Notes: generated by a model not told the origin, from the sequence alone. A DNA stretch of 64,000 nucleotides from Thermanaeromonas sp. C210 (GCF_013167955.1 NZ_BLWF01000001.1:1-64000), one strand, 5' to 3'. Numbered from the stretch's first letter, positions 16,005 to 28,417 are shown. Numbers and translations are program-made.

Positions 16005-17342
16005 ATGGAGCGTATTGCTATCATTGCCGACGATCTGACCGGAGCCAGCGACACGGGCATCCAATTTCGCAAATACGGTCTGGAAACCCTGGTCATTGTG
16101 GACTACCAGAATATTGACGGTGGGGATACAGGAAAACAAGTATGGTCCGTCAATGCCGACACCCGCTCTCTGTCGGCCGCAGAAGCCTACGGGCGGGTGT
16201 ACTCCGTGGCTAAAAAATTAAAGGCCCTGGGCTTTAAACGGATTTATAAAAAGCTCGATTCCACCCTGCGGGGGCACCCGGGAACCGAACTGGAAGCGGT
16301 TATGGATGCCCTGGTGGCCGACGTGGCGGTAGTAGTACCCGCTTTTCCGGCCAACGGCAGGGTAATGGTCAAGGGCCGCCTTCGTTGGGGTTCCGCCGCC
16401 GCACCGGGGATAGCTGGAACTAAGGAGAGCGATGACCCGCAGCAGGGAAGTACCTGTGATGTGCCCGGCCTCCTGCAAGGGAGCATGGGGCGGCAAGTGG
16501 GGAGCATCCACCTGGAAACGGTACGGAGGGGAGAAGAAGAACTGGCCCGGGCCATGGAGGCCCTGCGGCAGGAAGGGAAGGAGGTACTGGTGCTGGATGC
16601 GGCTGAGGAGGAGGATCTGGCGGCGATTGCCCGGGCTTGCAGTACGTTAAAGGGCGAAATAGTGATAGCCGGGGCAGCGGGACTGGCCGCTCACCTGCCT
16701 GCCGCTTGGGGCTTGATACCTCCTGCCTCCCCGGCCGTCCTTCCCGGCGGCCTTACCCTCCTCGTGGCCGGGTCGCGGAACCCCGTTACGGCCGGGCAGG
16801 TCCAGCAGGTATTGGGAGGTTGCCGGGCCACCCTGGTGAAGGTGGCAACGGCAGCCGTGGCCGCGGGCCGAGGGGCCGAAGAGGTGGAGAAGGCGGTGGC
16901 GGCGGTCCAAACCCTCTTGTCGTCGGAGGGGCCTGCTCTCCTGGTCGTAGCGGTGGACAGCCTGTGGGAGGCCGGCGGCGCGGATAACGTGGAAACCGAG
17001 GGGGCCTCACCCCAGAGTAAGGCCGTTGCTGGGGTCCTGGCAGAAATTGCCCGCCGGGTGGTGGCAGGAGGGCGGGTGCGCAGTCTCGTAGTTACCGGGG
17101 GGGACACGGCCGTACATATCTGCCGGGCCTTGGGAGCCAGGGGCATTGACCTCGACACTGAACTGCTGCCGGGTATTCCCCTGGGGCGGCTCTTGGGGGG
17201 AATGGCCGACGACCTCCCCGTAGTGACTAAGGCGGGGGGCTTTGGTCCGCCGGACGCCTTTGTAAGGGTGGTGGAGTACCTACAGGATCCCGGTCTGGCG
17301 GTAATAAGCGGTAATAAAAGGACGAACCTCGAAAGGAGATGA
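16005..17342 (+). CDS. DUF1537 four-carbon acid sugar kinase (OtnK/DtnK-like)
   Basis: Kinase that phosphorylates threonate- or erythronate-type acids at C4. 445 aa from ATG 16005; a GTG at 15981 lies almost at the transcription start and is unlikely. The N-terminal motif ADDLTGASDTG, then KKLDSTLRGHPG, and in the C-terminal half VAGSRNPVTAGQ and VTGGDTA with TKAGGFG are those of the family. The PdxA2-like partner follows after 6 bases. Together they convert a C4 acid to its 4-phosphate and then by oxidation and decarboxylation to dihydroxyacetone phosphate. The exact acid is not known. Confidence 0.87.
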   Translation: MERIAIIADDLTGASDTGIQFRKYGLETLVIVDYQNIDGGDTGKQVWSVNADTRSLSAAEAYGRVYSVAKKLKALGFKRIYKKLDSTLRGHPGTELEAVMDALVADVAVVVPAFPANGRVMVKGRLRWGSAAAPGIAGTKESDDPQQGSTCDVPGLLQGSMGRQVGSIHLETVRRGEEELARAMEALRQEGKEVLVLDAAEEEDLAAIARACSTLKGEIVIAGAAGLAAHLPAAWGLIPPASPAVLPGGLTLLVAGSRNPVTAGQVQQVLGGCRATLVKVATAAVAAGRGAEEVEKAVAAVQTLLSSEGPALLVVAVDSLWEAGGADNVETEGASPQSKAVAGVLAEIARRVVAGGRVRSLVVTGGDTAVHICRALGARGIDLDTELLPGIPLGRLLGGMADDLPVVTKAGGFGPPDAFVRVVEYLQDPGLAVISGNKRTNLERR

Positions 17343-17348
17343 TGCTGA

Positions 17349-18386
17349 GTGACCAGGCCTATTATTGCTATCACCGTGGGAGATCCCTGCGGTATCGGCC
17401 CGGAAATAACCGCCAAGGCCCTGGCCTTGGCGGAAATATATGAGCGCTGCCGCCCCCTGGTAGTAGGCGATGCGGGCTTGATGTGCGAGGCAGCCAGGAT
17501 TGCCGGTGTAAAACTGGAAGTCAGGCCCGTAGAGCATCCGGCCCAGGGGCGCTATGAGTACGGCGTTATGGATGTTCTAGACCTGCAAAATGTAGATTTA
17601 AGCCGCCTGGAATACGGCAAGGTTACTTCATTGGGAGGGGAGGCCAGCTTTCAATATATAGCCAAGGCCATCGAGCTGGCCCTGGCCGGGGAGGTGGATG
17701 CCGTCACCACCGGCCCCATCCATAAGGAAGCTATAAACCTGGCGGGCCACCACTACGCGGGGCATACAGAAATTTTTGCCGACCTCACCAAGACTAAGGA
17801 TTACTGCATGATGCTAATCGACAAAAATTTCCGGGTTTCCCACGTGACCACCCATGTGGCCCTCAGCCAGGTGCCTTCCCTGGTAACCAAGGAACGGGTC
17901 CTCAAAGTAATCGAACTCACCCATGAAGCCCTCCTCAGAATGGGTATAGCCCAACCCCGCATAGCCGTGTCCGGCCTGAACCCCCATGCCGGCGATGGGG
18001 GCCTCTTCGGCCGGGAAGAGATCGAGGAGATCGGTCCCGCCGTGGAAGAGGCCTGCCGCAAGGGTATGGCTGTGGACGGGCCCCTCTCCCCGGATACGGT
18101 CTTCGTCAAGCTCCAGGGCGGCCAGTATGACGCCGTAGTGGCCATGTACCACGATCAGGGGCATATTCCCACTAAAATTGTGGGATTTCGCTACGACAAT
18201 GCTACCGGCACCTGGGGGTCCGTGGCCGGGATAAACGTTACCCTGGGCCTGCCCATTATCCGGACCTCGGTGGACCACGGTACGGCCTTTGGCAAGGCAG
18301 GCAAGGGAACGGCTAATCCCGAAAGCATGGTCGACGCCATAAAGCTGGCCGCCGACCTGGCCTGCGGAGGAAGGCCGGCCGACTAA
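17349..18386 (+). CDS. pdxA2: PdxA2-like 4-phospho-acid dehydrogenase
   Basis: PdxA-family NAD-dependent, metal-dependent dehydrogenase/decarboxylase. 345 aa. The metal-binding histidines appear in YAGHTEIFADL, MYHDQGHIPTKI and RTSVDHGTAFGKAG; the N-terminus is ITVGDPCGIGPEI. Next to a DUF1537 kinase it is expected to act on a threonate- or erythronate-4-phosphate rather than in pyridoxal synthesis, and no other B6 gene is near. GTG start, AAAGGAG upstream. Confidence 0.87.
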   Translation: MTRPIIAITVGDPCGIGPEITAKALALAEIYERCRPLVVGDAGLMCEAARIAGVKLEVRPVEHPAQGRYEYGVMDVLDLQNVDLSRLEYGKVTSLGGEASFQYIAKAIELALAGEVDAVTTGPIHKEAINLAGHHYAGHTEIFADLTKTKDYCMMLIDKNFRVSHVTTHVALSQVPSLVTKERVLKVIELTHEALLRMGIAQPRIAVSGLNPHAGDGGLFGREEIEEIGPAVEEACRKGMAVDGPLSPDTVFVKLQGGQYDAVVAMYHDQGHIPTKIVGFRYDNATGTWGSVAGINVTLGLPIIRTSVDHGTAFGKAGKGTANPESMVDAIKLAADLACGGRPAD

Positions 18387-18411
18387 ATAACAGCCGACGG
18401 GAGGTATAAAA

Positions 18412-19434
18412 ATGAAGGCCGCCGTTGTAACCGAACCTTATAAAGTAGTCCTCCAGGACATTGATGACCCCGTGGTGGGTCAGCGGGACGTGCTAATCCG
18501 GGTTAAGGCCACCGGCATCTGCGGTTCCGACCTTCACCTCTATAAGGGAGCCCACGCTTTCCGCAAGTTGCCTGCCATTTTAGGCCACGAAGTAGCCGGT
18601 GAAGTGGTAGAGGTAGGCTCCAAGGTAACCCGCTTTAAGCCGGGCATGGCCGTCACCGTGTTGCCCCAGATCAGCTGCGGGAACTGTACGGCCTGCCGCA
18701 GGGGATACTTCAACATTTGTCCCCAGAAGACGGTGCCCGGGACCCCTGCCTGGCAGGGCACCTTTGCCGAATATTTTATAGCCCCGGAGGATGCAGTATA
18801 TCCCCTGCCCGCCGGGGTGGACTACCTTGCCGGATCCCTGGCCGAGCCCCTGGCCGTGGCCGTCCATGCAGCCGGGAGGGCCGAGCTGAAGGGGAGGAAA
18901 AGGGTGGCCATTTTGGGTTCGGGCACCATCGGCCTCCTCGTCCTGGCCGTGGCCAAGCATTACGGGGTAAAGGAAATAATAGCCACCGACGCCTATGATT
19001 ATAATTTAGGCGTGGCGCGGAAAATGGGCGCCACGGTTACCATTAACGCCCTCCGCGAAGACGTGGCGGCTAAAATCGACGAACTTACCTCAGGGGAAGG
19101 GGTGGAAGCCGTAATCGTAGCGGCCAGCGCACCCGGCATAATCGACCAGGCCGCTGCCATTGCTGCCCGGAGGGGCACCATCGCCTTAGTGGCTATGATT
19201 TCTCAAGCCATTCCGGTAATGACCTACACTTTTGTGTACAAAGAGCTGGAGTTGAAGGGTTCCCAGACGTACACGGCCAGCGATTTCGAGGCGGCCCTCG
19301 ACCTTCTGGCAGCAGGTGCCGTTCCGGTGGCCGAAGTAGTAACCAAGACCGTTGACTTTAAGGATACGGCCAGGGCTTTAGAGATACTGGACAAGCGCCT
19401 GGAAGAAGCCGTCAAAATCGTCGTTACCCTTTAA
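18412..19434 (+). CDS. zinc-dependent alcohol/polyol dehydrogenase 1 (MDR family)
   Basis: 340 aa medium-chain dehydrogenase. Catalytic zinc ligands Cys37 and His59-Glu60; structural zinc Cys89, Cys92, Cys95, Cys103 (CGNCTACRRGYFNIC). NAD-binding GSGTIGLL near 165-172. It is closest in pattern to the sorbitol/threonine dehydrogenase group. It likely oxidises a polyol or hydroxyacid to feed the kinase/PdxA2 pair. Substrate unknown. GGGAGG precedes ATG 18412. Confidence 0.85.
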   Translation: MKAAVVTEPYKVVLQDIDDPVVGQRDVLIRVKATGICGSDLHLYKGAHAFRKLPAILGHEVAGEVVEVGSKVTRFKPGMAVTVLPQISCGNCTACRRGYFNICPQKTVPGTPAWQGTFAEYFIAPEDAVYPLPAGVDYLAGSLAEPLAVAVHAAGRAELKGRKRVAILGSGTIGLLVLAVAKHYGVKEIIATDAYDYNLGVARKMGATVTINALREDVAAKIDELTSGEGVEAVIVAASAPGIIDQAAAIAARRGTIALVAMISQAIPVMTYTFVYKELELKGSQTYTASDFEAALDLLAAGAVPVAEVVTKTVDFKDTARALEILDKRLEEAVKIVVTL

Positions 19435-19473
19435 GCGGTATGGAAAATAAAGACTCTGGAGGAGGCGAGCGGC

Positions 19474-20514
19474 ATGGAAAAGATGAAGGGGCTGGTAAAG
19501 GTCAAACCGGAACCGGGGGCTGAACTTCTGCACGACTTGCCGGTGCCCGAAGTCAAGGGGGACGAGATCCTGGTCAAGGTAAAGTGCGCGGCTATCTGCG
19601 GCACCGACCTGCACATCTATGACTGGACACCCTACGCCCAGCAGCGGGTCAAGCCCCCCATGGTTTTCGGGCATGAATTCAGTGGGGAAGTAGTGGAAGT
19701 AGGTCCGGAAGTAAAAAAATTTAGAGTAGGGGACCGGGTGGCCGGAGAGACTCACATCGCCTGCGGCATGTGCTTCCAGTGCGAAACGGGGAACGCCCAT
19801 ATTTGCGAGAGCATGAAAATCATAGGCGTTCACACTGAGGGGTGCTTTGCCGACTATATTAAAATCCCGGCCGGCTGCGGCTGGAAGCTGGCGGATTCCG
19901 TTTCCTATGAAGTCGGGGCCCTCCTGGAACCCCTGGGCGTGGCCGTGCACAGCGTGCTGGCCGACGCCGTAAACGGCATGTCGGTGGTAATTTACGGCTG
20001 CGGGCCCATCGGGCTAATGGCCGTCAATGTGGCCAGTGCCTGCGGCGCCACCCGGGTCATTGCCGTGGAGCCGGTGGCCGAGAAGTTGGCCATCGCCAAA
20101 AAAATGGGCGCCACCCACACTCTGCAGCCGGGTAAGGATGATGTCATCGCAGGGATCTTAGACCTAACGGGAGGGAGGGGTGCAGATGTAATCGTAGAGT
20201 TATCCGGCAACGTACAGGCCATTAGCGAGTGCTTCCGGGGACTGCGCAAGGGAGGTCGGGTGACCCTGGCCGGCCTGCCCAACGGTCCGGTTACCCTGGA
20301 TTTAGTCGACGGCGTGATTTATAAAGAAGCCAAAATCCTCGGGGTAACCGGCCGGAGGATGTACGACACGTGGTGGCAAATCGAAGCATTGCTGGGGGCC
20401 GGCAAGCTGAATTTGGAGCCCGTTATCGGGGGTATCTTCCCCTTGGAGCGGTACCAGGAGGCCTTTGCGGCCCTCCACGCAGGCAGGCCCGGCAAGATGC
20501 TTCTCACGATTTAA
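19474..20514 (+). CDS. zinc-dependent dehydrogenase 2, threonine 3-dehydrogenase-like
   Basis: 346 aa MDR dehydrogenase resembling L-threonine 3-dehydrogenase over its full length (AICGTDLHIYDW, VFGHEFSGEVVEVG, GRRMYDTWWQ). Catalytic zinc ligands Cys42, His67, Glu68; structural zinc Cys97, Cys100, Cys103, Cys111. NAD motif GCGPIGLMA. In this operon it more likely oxidises a C4 substrate than threonine, but that is inference. It differs markedly from dehydrogenase 1, so the two are not a recent tandem copy. Confidence 0.83.
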   Translation: MEKMKGLVKVKPEPGAELLHDLPVPEVKGDEILVKVKCAAICGTDLHIYDWTPYAQQRVKPPMVFGHEFSGEVVEVGPEVKKFRVGDRVAGETHIACGMCFQCETGNAHICESMKIIGVHTEGCFADYIKIPAGCGWKLADSVSYEVGALLEPLGVAVHSVLADAVNGMSVVIYGCGPIGLMAVNVASACGATRVIAVEPVAEKLAIAKKMGATHTLQPGKDDVIAGILDLTGGRGADVIVELSGNVQAISECFRGLRKGGRVTLAGLPNGPVTLDLVDGVIYKEAKILGVTGRRMYDTWWQIEALLGAGKLNLEPVIGGIFPLERYQEAFAALHAGRPGKMLLTI

Positions 20515-20576
20515 AGGCTTTAACAAGAAGGCAGTGGCCCGGCAAGGGCTAAACTAGAGGGAGGAGGTTGCAGTTC

Positions 20577-21587
20577 ATGAAGAAGTACCTGAGCTGGATA
20601 CTAGTTGCCCTGGTGCTCGGCCTTCTGGTGAGCGGCTGCGGCGGCGGCCAGGATACCCAACAGAGCGGGAACGGGGAGGGCGAGCCCATTGTATTAAAAC
20701 TAGGCCATATCCAGACCCAGGAAGATTTGTGGCAGCTCGGGGCCGAGCGGTTCGCCCAATTGGTGGCCCAAAAAACCGGCGGGCAGGTCAAGATAGAGAT
20801 TTATCCCAATTCCACCCTCGGTGGGGACCGGGACATGGCCGAGGGAATGCAGATGGGATCCGTAGATTTCGCCCTTATTGCCGGGGTATTGGGCAATTTC
20901 GAAAAGTCATTCCAAATATTGGAACTACCGTATCTCTTTGAAAACGAGGAGCACCTGCGCAAGGTCATCTACGGCCCGATAGGCCAGGAGCTTTTGGAAA
21001 GGTTGCGTACCAACGCCAACATCCGGGGCCTGGCCTTCTGGGAAAGGGGTTCCCGCCAGCTTACTTCCAACAAGCCCATCAACTCCATAGAGGACATTAA
21101 AGGGCTAAAAATCCGGGTGCCGGAAATACCCGCCATGGTAGAGGCCTGGAAGGCCATGGGGGCCAATCCGACTCCGATGGCCTGGTCCGAGGTGTACAGC
21201 GCCCTGGAGCAAAACGTAATAGAGGCCCAGGAAAATCCGATACCGTATATTTACGCCGGGAATATCCATGAGGTCCAAAAGTATCTGGCCATAACCAACC
21301 ACAAGTACGAGTACGTTGTCTTGTGTATGAGCGAGCTGACCTACAACAAACTAACGCCGGAGCAGCGCCAGGCCATTGAGGAGGCGGCGGCTGAGGCCAC
21401 CGAGTACGAAAACCAGCTGGTGAAGGAGAAGACCGAGGAATACCTGGAGGTCATGAAGTCCAAGGGCATGCAGGTAACCTATCCGGACATCGGGCCCTTT
21501 AAGGAGAAGGCCCAGACCGTCCACCGGAGCTATGCCGAGCAATTGGGCCTCGTGGACCTGTATGAAAGGATAGTCAATGCCAAGTAA
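20577..21587 (+). CDS. dctP: TRAP transporter substrate-binding protein DctP
   Basis: Extracytoplasmic lipoprotein that binds an organic acid for the TRAP carrier. About 336 aa from ATG 20577; an in-frame TTG at 20568 is too close to GAGGAGG. Signal peptide with lipobox LLVSGCGGG, then the DctP fold (LKLGHIQTQEDLW, GLKIRVPEIPAMVEAWKAMGA, ALEQNVIEAQENP). The arginine in IRVPE is the usual carboxylate anchor. It fits uptake of the C4 acid handled by the upstream enzymes. Confidence 0.92.
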   Translation: MKKYLSWILVALVLGLLVSGCGGGQDTQQSGNGEGEPIVLKLGHIQTQEDLWQLGAERFAQLVAQKTGGQVKIEIYPNSTLGGDRDMAEGMQMGSVDFALIAGVLGNFEKSFQILELPYLFENEEHLRKVIYGPIGQELLERLRTNANIRGLAFWERGSRQLTSNKPINSIEDIKGLKIRVPEIPAMVEAWKAMGANPTPMAWSEVYSALEQNVIEAQENPIPYIYAGNIHEVQKYLAITNHKYEYVVLCMSELTYNKLTPEQRQAIEEAAAEATEYENQLVKEKTEEYLEVMKSKGMQVTYPDIGPFKEKAQTVHRSYAEQLGLVDLYERIVNAK

Positions 21588-21659
21588 CCCCTGCCAAGTC
21601 TTAGCGCCGGGGTCCCCGGGAGGGGCCCCGGCTAAAATTAAGAAGGGTGAGCATGAGCT

Positions 21660-22163
21660 ATGGGTGTCCCGCAATCCAGAGGGCCTTTAGCCGTCCTGGA
21701 GACGGCAGCCCGGGGGTTATCCCTCCTCCTGGGGGTCCTGATGCTGTTGATGGTCGTGGTAATCTTCGCCCAGGTTATAGCCAGATACGTGTTGCACAAT
21801 TCCCTTTCCTGGTCGGAGGAGATCGGCCGCTATCTCTTCATCTGGATAACCTTTTTGGGTGCGGTGATAGGGGTCAAGGAAAGGCTGCACGTGGGGGTGG
21901 ACGTAGTTGTAAATGCCGTGCCCCCCGGGGTCCGGAGAATCCCGGTACTGGTGGGCAATTTGCTCATGATTGTTTTCGTCGCCTATATGTTGCAGGGCAG
22001 CTTTAAGCTGCTGGAGCTCGGTCGGCACCAGGTCAGCCCGGCCACGAGCATTCCCATGCTGTACCCCTACCTGATCTTGCCCCTGGCGAGCATCCTCATG
22101 CTGGTTTATCTTCTCGTAAATGCGGTCCTCGACTGGATAAACGTGGGGGGCGGTAAGTCTTGA
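21660..22163 (+). CDS. dctQ: TRAP transporter small permease DctQ
   Basis: 167 aa with four hydrophobic segments and the family motif LSWSEEIGRYLFIWITFLGA near 50-70. It forms the small membrane subunit of the TRAP carrier. Its last bases overlap the start of dctM. Confidence 0.9.
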   Translation: MGVPQSRGPLAVLETAARGLSLLLGVLMLLMVVVIFAQVIARYVLHNSLSWSEEIGRYLFIWITFLGAVIGVKERLHVGVDVVVNAVPPGVRRIPVLVGNLLMIVFVAYMLQGSFKLLELGRHQVSPATSIPMLYPYLILPLASILMLVYLLVNAVLDWINVGGGKS

Positions 22164-23434
22164 CGGCCATTCTCTTTGGAGCCTTTATTGTGCTCATACT
22201 CCTGGGGGTTCCCATCTCCTTTGTCCTGGGTATTGCCGCCACCCTGGGATTGGTAGCGGCAGGGAATTACCCTATGCAGGTGGTTATCCAGCGCATGTTC
22301 GCCGCCGTAAATTCATTTCCCTTTATGGCCATTCCCTTTTTTATGGTGGCCGGGGAAGTGATGAGCCGCGGAGGCATTACCAAGAGGATCATAGATTTCG
22401 CCCTGGCTTTAGTCGGCAGATTTAAGGGCAGCCTGGCCCATGTCACCGCCGTGACGGGGGTAATCATGGGGGGGATATCGGGCTCGGGAGTGGCCGATAC
22501 GGCGGCCATCGGCTCCCTCATGGTCCCGGAAATGGCGCGCAGGGGATATGACAAGGCCTTTTCGGCGGCACTGACGGCCGTGGCGGGAAGTATCGGGCTT
22601 ATAATTCCTCCCAGCATTGCCCTTATCCTGTATGGGGTGACCGCCCAGGTTTCCATAGGGGATCTCTTCTTAACAGGCATAATACCCGGGGTGTTAATCG
22701 GACTGGGGCTTATGCTTGTTTCCTATATTGTTGCCAATCGCGAAAATTATCCTGTGGAAGAAGCCGTTTCGTGGAAAGAAAAGCTGGTCCGGTTTAAGGA
22801 CGCCATATGGGCCCTCATGATGCCCGTTATTATCATCGGCGGTATAAGGGGCGGCATATTTACGGCTACGGAAGGCGGGGCAGTGGCGGCTGTTTACGCC
22901 ATTGTAGTGAGCCTTTTTGTCTACCGGGAGATGACTTTGAAGGACCTGTTCGCCGCCCTGGTGGAGGCGGGGAAAAAGACGGCCATTATCGGCTTCCTCA
23001 TCGCCACCTCTTCCTTGTTCAGCTGGATCCTGGCCAGCGAGCGCATTCCGGAGCAAATAACGTCCTTCATCGTTTCCCTGACGGACAACAAATACATGAT
23101 TTTACTTTTAATCAATATTTTGCTGCTCCTGGTGGGAACGGTTTTGGACAGCGGGCCGGCCATCATCCTGCTGGTGCCCATCCTCGTCCCGGTGGCCAAG
23201 TCTTTGGGCATCGATCTGGTGCAGTTCGGGCTTATTATGGTAATCAACCTGACCATCGGCCTCCTGACGCCGCCGGTGGGGACTGCCCTGTATGTGGCCT
23301 GCAATATCAGCGGCCTGCCGCTGTTAACCTTAAGCCGGGCAGTGCTAAAATTCCTGGCGGTAATGCTGGTCGTCCTTTTCCTCATGACCTACGTACCGGC
23401 CCTCGCCCTCTTGCCCCTCCAGTTGGGTCAATAA
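22160..23434 (+). CDS. dctM: TRAP transporter large permease DctM
   Basis: 424 aa, about twelve membrane segments, sodium-coupled carrier subunit. Conserved stretches include FPFMAIPFFMVAGEVM, GGISGSGVADTAAIGSLMVPEM and NLTIGLLTPPVGTALYV. TTG start at 22160 overlapping the dctQ stop (TTGA). Last gene of the sigma-54 operon; a terminator follows. Confidence 0.93.
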   Translation: MTAILFGAFIVLILLGVPISFVLGIAATLGLVAAGNYPMQVVIQRMFAAVNSFPFMAIPFFMVAGEVMSRGGITKRIIDFALALVGRFKGSLAHVTAVTGVIMGGISGSGVADTAAIGSLMVPEMARRGYDKAFSAALTAVAGSIGLIIPPSIALILYGVTAQVSIGDLFLTGIIPGVLIGLGLMLVSYIVANRENYPVEEAVSWKEKLVRFKDAIWALMMPVIIIGGIRGGIFTATEGGAVAAVYAIVVSLFVYREMTLKDLFAALVEAGKKTAIIGFLIATSSLFSWILASERIPEQITSFIVSLTDNKYMILLLINILLLLVGTVLDSGPAIILLVPILVPVAKSLGIDLVQFGLIMVINLTIGLLTPPVGTALYVACNISGLPLLTLSRAVLKFLAVMLVVLFLMTYVPALALLPLQLGQ

Positions 23435-23486
23435 AGGGAAGGGGCGGCCCTTAGCCTGGGGAAAAGTTGTAAAGCAAGGGAAAAAG

Positions 23487-23520
23487 AAACCCCACAGCCT
23501 CGAGGCAGCTGTGGGGTTTT
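23487..23520 (+). terminator. terminator after dctM
   Basis: AAACCCCACAGC / GCTGTGGGGTTTT hairpin. Its stem is nearly the same as that of the terminator at 24434-24470 on the other side of the HEPN/MNT pair. Confidence 0.88.
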
Positions 23521-23688
23521 GTCGTGTGCCCGGCATGGGCGTTAACCCGGTGGTGAAGGCAGGTGCAGGGGAGGCGACGGCCCAAGTGTAAGCATAGCTT
23601 CCGGACCATTCAAGCAGTAGGAAGGGAAAAACAATTGTGATATAATGAAAACAGTTACTGCGGCCGAGGGCTAAAGGAGTGACCGGTT

Positions 23689-24090
23689 TTGCCTCCTAGG
23701 TATCAGGATTGGCTTAAACAAGCAGAGCGCGATCTTAAGGCTGCCCAAGACAGCCTCCGGGCGGAGAACTATGAATGGGCTGTATTCCAAGCCATCCAAG
23801 CTGCAGAGAAGTCCCTAAAGGCTGTCCTTCTTTTTTGTGGTAGAGTGGTGCGGGGCCATTCCTTAAAACACCTTTACCACCAGCTAAAATCCGCCGCCGA
23901 TCTTGGTATCCCGGAGGAGACGTTGGCTGAGCTGGACAGGCACTACATCACTACGAGATACCCGAACGGGTTTGCTGAGGGCTACCCGGGAGAATATTAT
24001 AGCGAGGCGAAGGCCAGGGAGTGCATAAACTATGCCCGAGCGGTGGTGGAGAAGGCCGTATCGTTCCTATCGGAAACACCCCAACTATAA
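23689..24090 (+). CDS. HEPN-domain protein (toxin partner of an MNT pair)
   Basis: 133 aa HEPN protein. Family pattern WLKQAERDLKAAQDSL, QAIQAAEKSLKAVLLF and RGHSLKHLYHQL, the last containing an R-x5-H of the kind found in active HEPN ribonucleases; whether it is catalytic here is unclear. TTG start with AAAGGAG and a TATAAT at 23641 upstream. It overlaps the MNT gene. Such two-gene units are often toxin-antitoxin or abortive systems in thermophiles. Confidence 0.82.
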   Translation: MPPRYQDWLKQAERDLKAAQDSLRAENYEWAVFQAIQAAEKSLKAVLLFCGRVVRGHSLKHLYHQLKSAADLGIPEETLAELDRHYITTRYPNGFAEGYPGEYYSEAKARECINYARAVVEKAVSFLSETPQL

Positions 24091-24427
24091 AGAGCTGGAC
24101 ACCTTTGTACAACAGCTTTGTGCGGAGCATAAACCTGAGCTGATACTGCTCTTTGGTTCAGGAGCGCGAGGAGACTATACCGAGGAAAGCGACCTCGATG
24201 TGTTAGTGGTTCTTGACAAATTGAAAGAAAATACTTGGCAGGAGGTATACAAGCATTCTCGGGGGACCGTACTGCCGGTGGTATGGCCGAAAGAGCGCCT
24301 ACTACAAGAACTGAAGAACAACAATGATTTTTTGAGAACTGTGATAGAGGAAGGCATTTTTTTGGCCGGGGATAGAGATTGGTGGGACGGACTAAGGAAG
24401 GAATTTAAGAGTGAATACAGCGGATAA
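24032..24427 (+). CDS. MNT-type minimal nucleotidyltransferase (antitoxin partner)
   Basis: 131 aa. The polymerase-beta-like active site is clear: GSGARGDYTEESDLDVLVV (GS-x-...-DxD) near residues 41-59. ATG 24032 is the only in-frame start before it, giving a 59-base overlap with the HEPN gene, longer than usual. MNT proteins can AMPylate their HEPN partner. Codon use is less GC-rich than in neighbours, which suggests transfer. Confidence 0.82.
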   Translation: MPERWWRRPYRSYRKHPNYKELDTFVQQLCAEHKPELILLFGSGARGDYTEESDLDVLVVLDKLKENTWQEVYKHSRGTVLPVVWPKERLLQELKNNNDFLRTVIEEGIFLAGDRDWWDGLRKEFKSEYSG

Positions 24428-24433
24428 GGCGAA

Positions 24434-24470
24434 AAACCCCCCACAGCTTGCTTAAGGCTGTGGGGGGTTT
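24434..24470. terminator. bidirectional terminator between MNT and PFOR
   Basis: AAACCCCCCACAGC / GCTGTGGGGGGTTT hairpin with A and T runs on both sides, serving the convergent genes. Compare the stem at 23487-23520. Confidence 0.85.
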
Positions 24471-24524
24471 ACGCTTCTACCAGTAGCTATAACCTATGGC
24501 CCTCCATGGGGAGCTCGACAATAC

Positions 24525-28076
<3,552 letters not shown>

Positions 28077-28110
28077 TTAACTTAATAGAGAGTCCTCCTT
28101 ACCCGCTCTT

Positions 28111-28139
28111 ACTTTAACACTACCCTCCAGGATAGTCAA
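28111..28139 (-). promoter_or_regulatory. PFOR promoter
   Basis: On the minus strand TTGACT (28139-28134) and TAAAGT (28116-28111) are 17 bp apart. The leader to ATG 28055 is about 50 bases. Confidence 0.6.
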
Positions 28140-28180
28140 CTCTCCGGTATACAACATACACGACCCCTATAACCTCAAAA

Positions 28181-28417
28181 TTACCCGTCGGGCAGTTGCC
28201 GGTTTTTGCCGGGCATCCTTGGGCGGACTTCATCCGGCAGCCTCGCGGAGCAAGGCCCCTCCTCCAGTTGCGGCCCCGGCGTACCCGGTGCCCCCCTTTC
28301 TCCTTTCTGCGGCCCGGCCACCGGGCCCTGCTTCTTGCCCCTCCGGCGGGCCTCGGCCCGCTGTTCCGTTTTAGTGAACCCGCTCCCCAGGCCGGAAGCC
28401 CCCTGCTTGCGAGGCAT
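28181..28417 (-). CDS. possible small basic Gly/Pro-rich protein
   Basis: 78 aa: MPRKQGASGLGSGFTKTEQ at the start, rich in Arg, Lys, Gly and Pro, no membrane segment. I do not recognise it. In favour: codons with GC-rich third positions like real genes here, and a sharp GC rise exactly over this stretch between AT-rich flanks. Against: no Shine-Dalgarno before the ATG. It lies upstream of PFOR on the same strand. Could be noise from GC-rich DNA. Confidence 0.3.
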   Translation of the reverse strand: MPRKQGASGLGSGFTKTEQRAEARRRGKKQGPVAGPQKGERGAPGTPGPQLEEGPCSARLPDEVRPRMPGKNRQLPDG

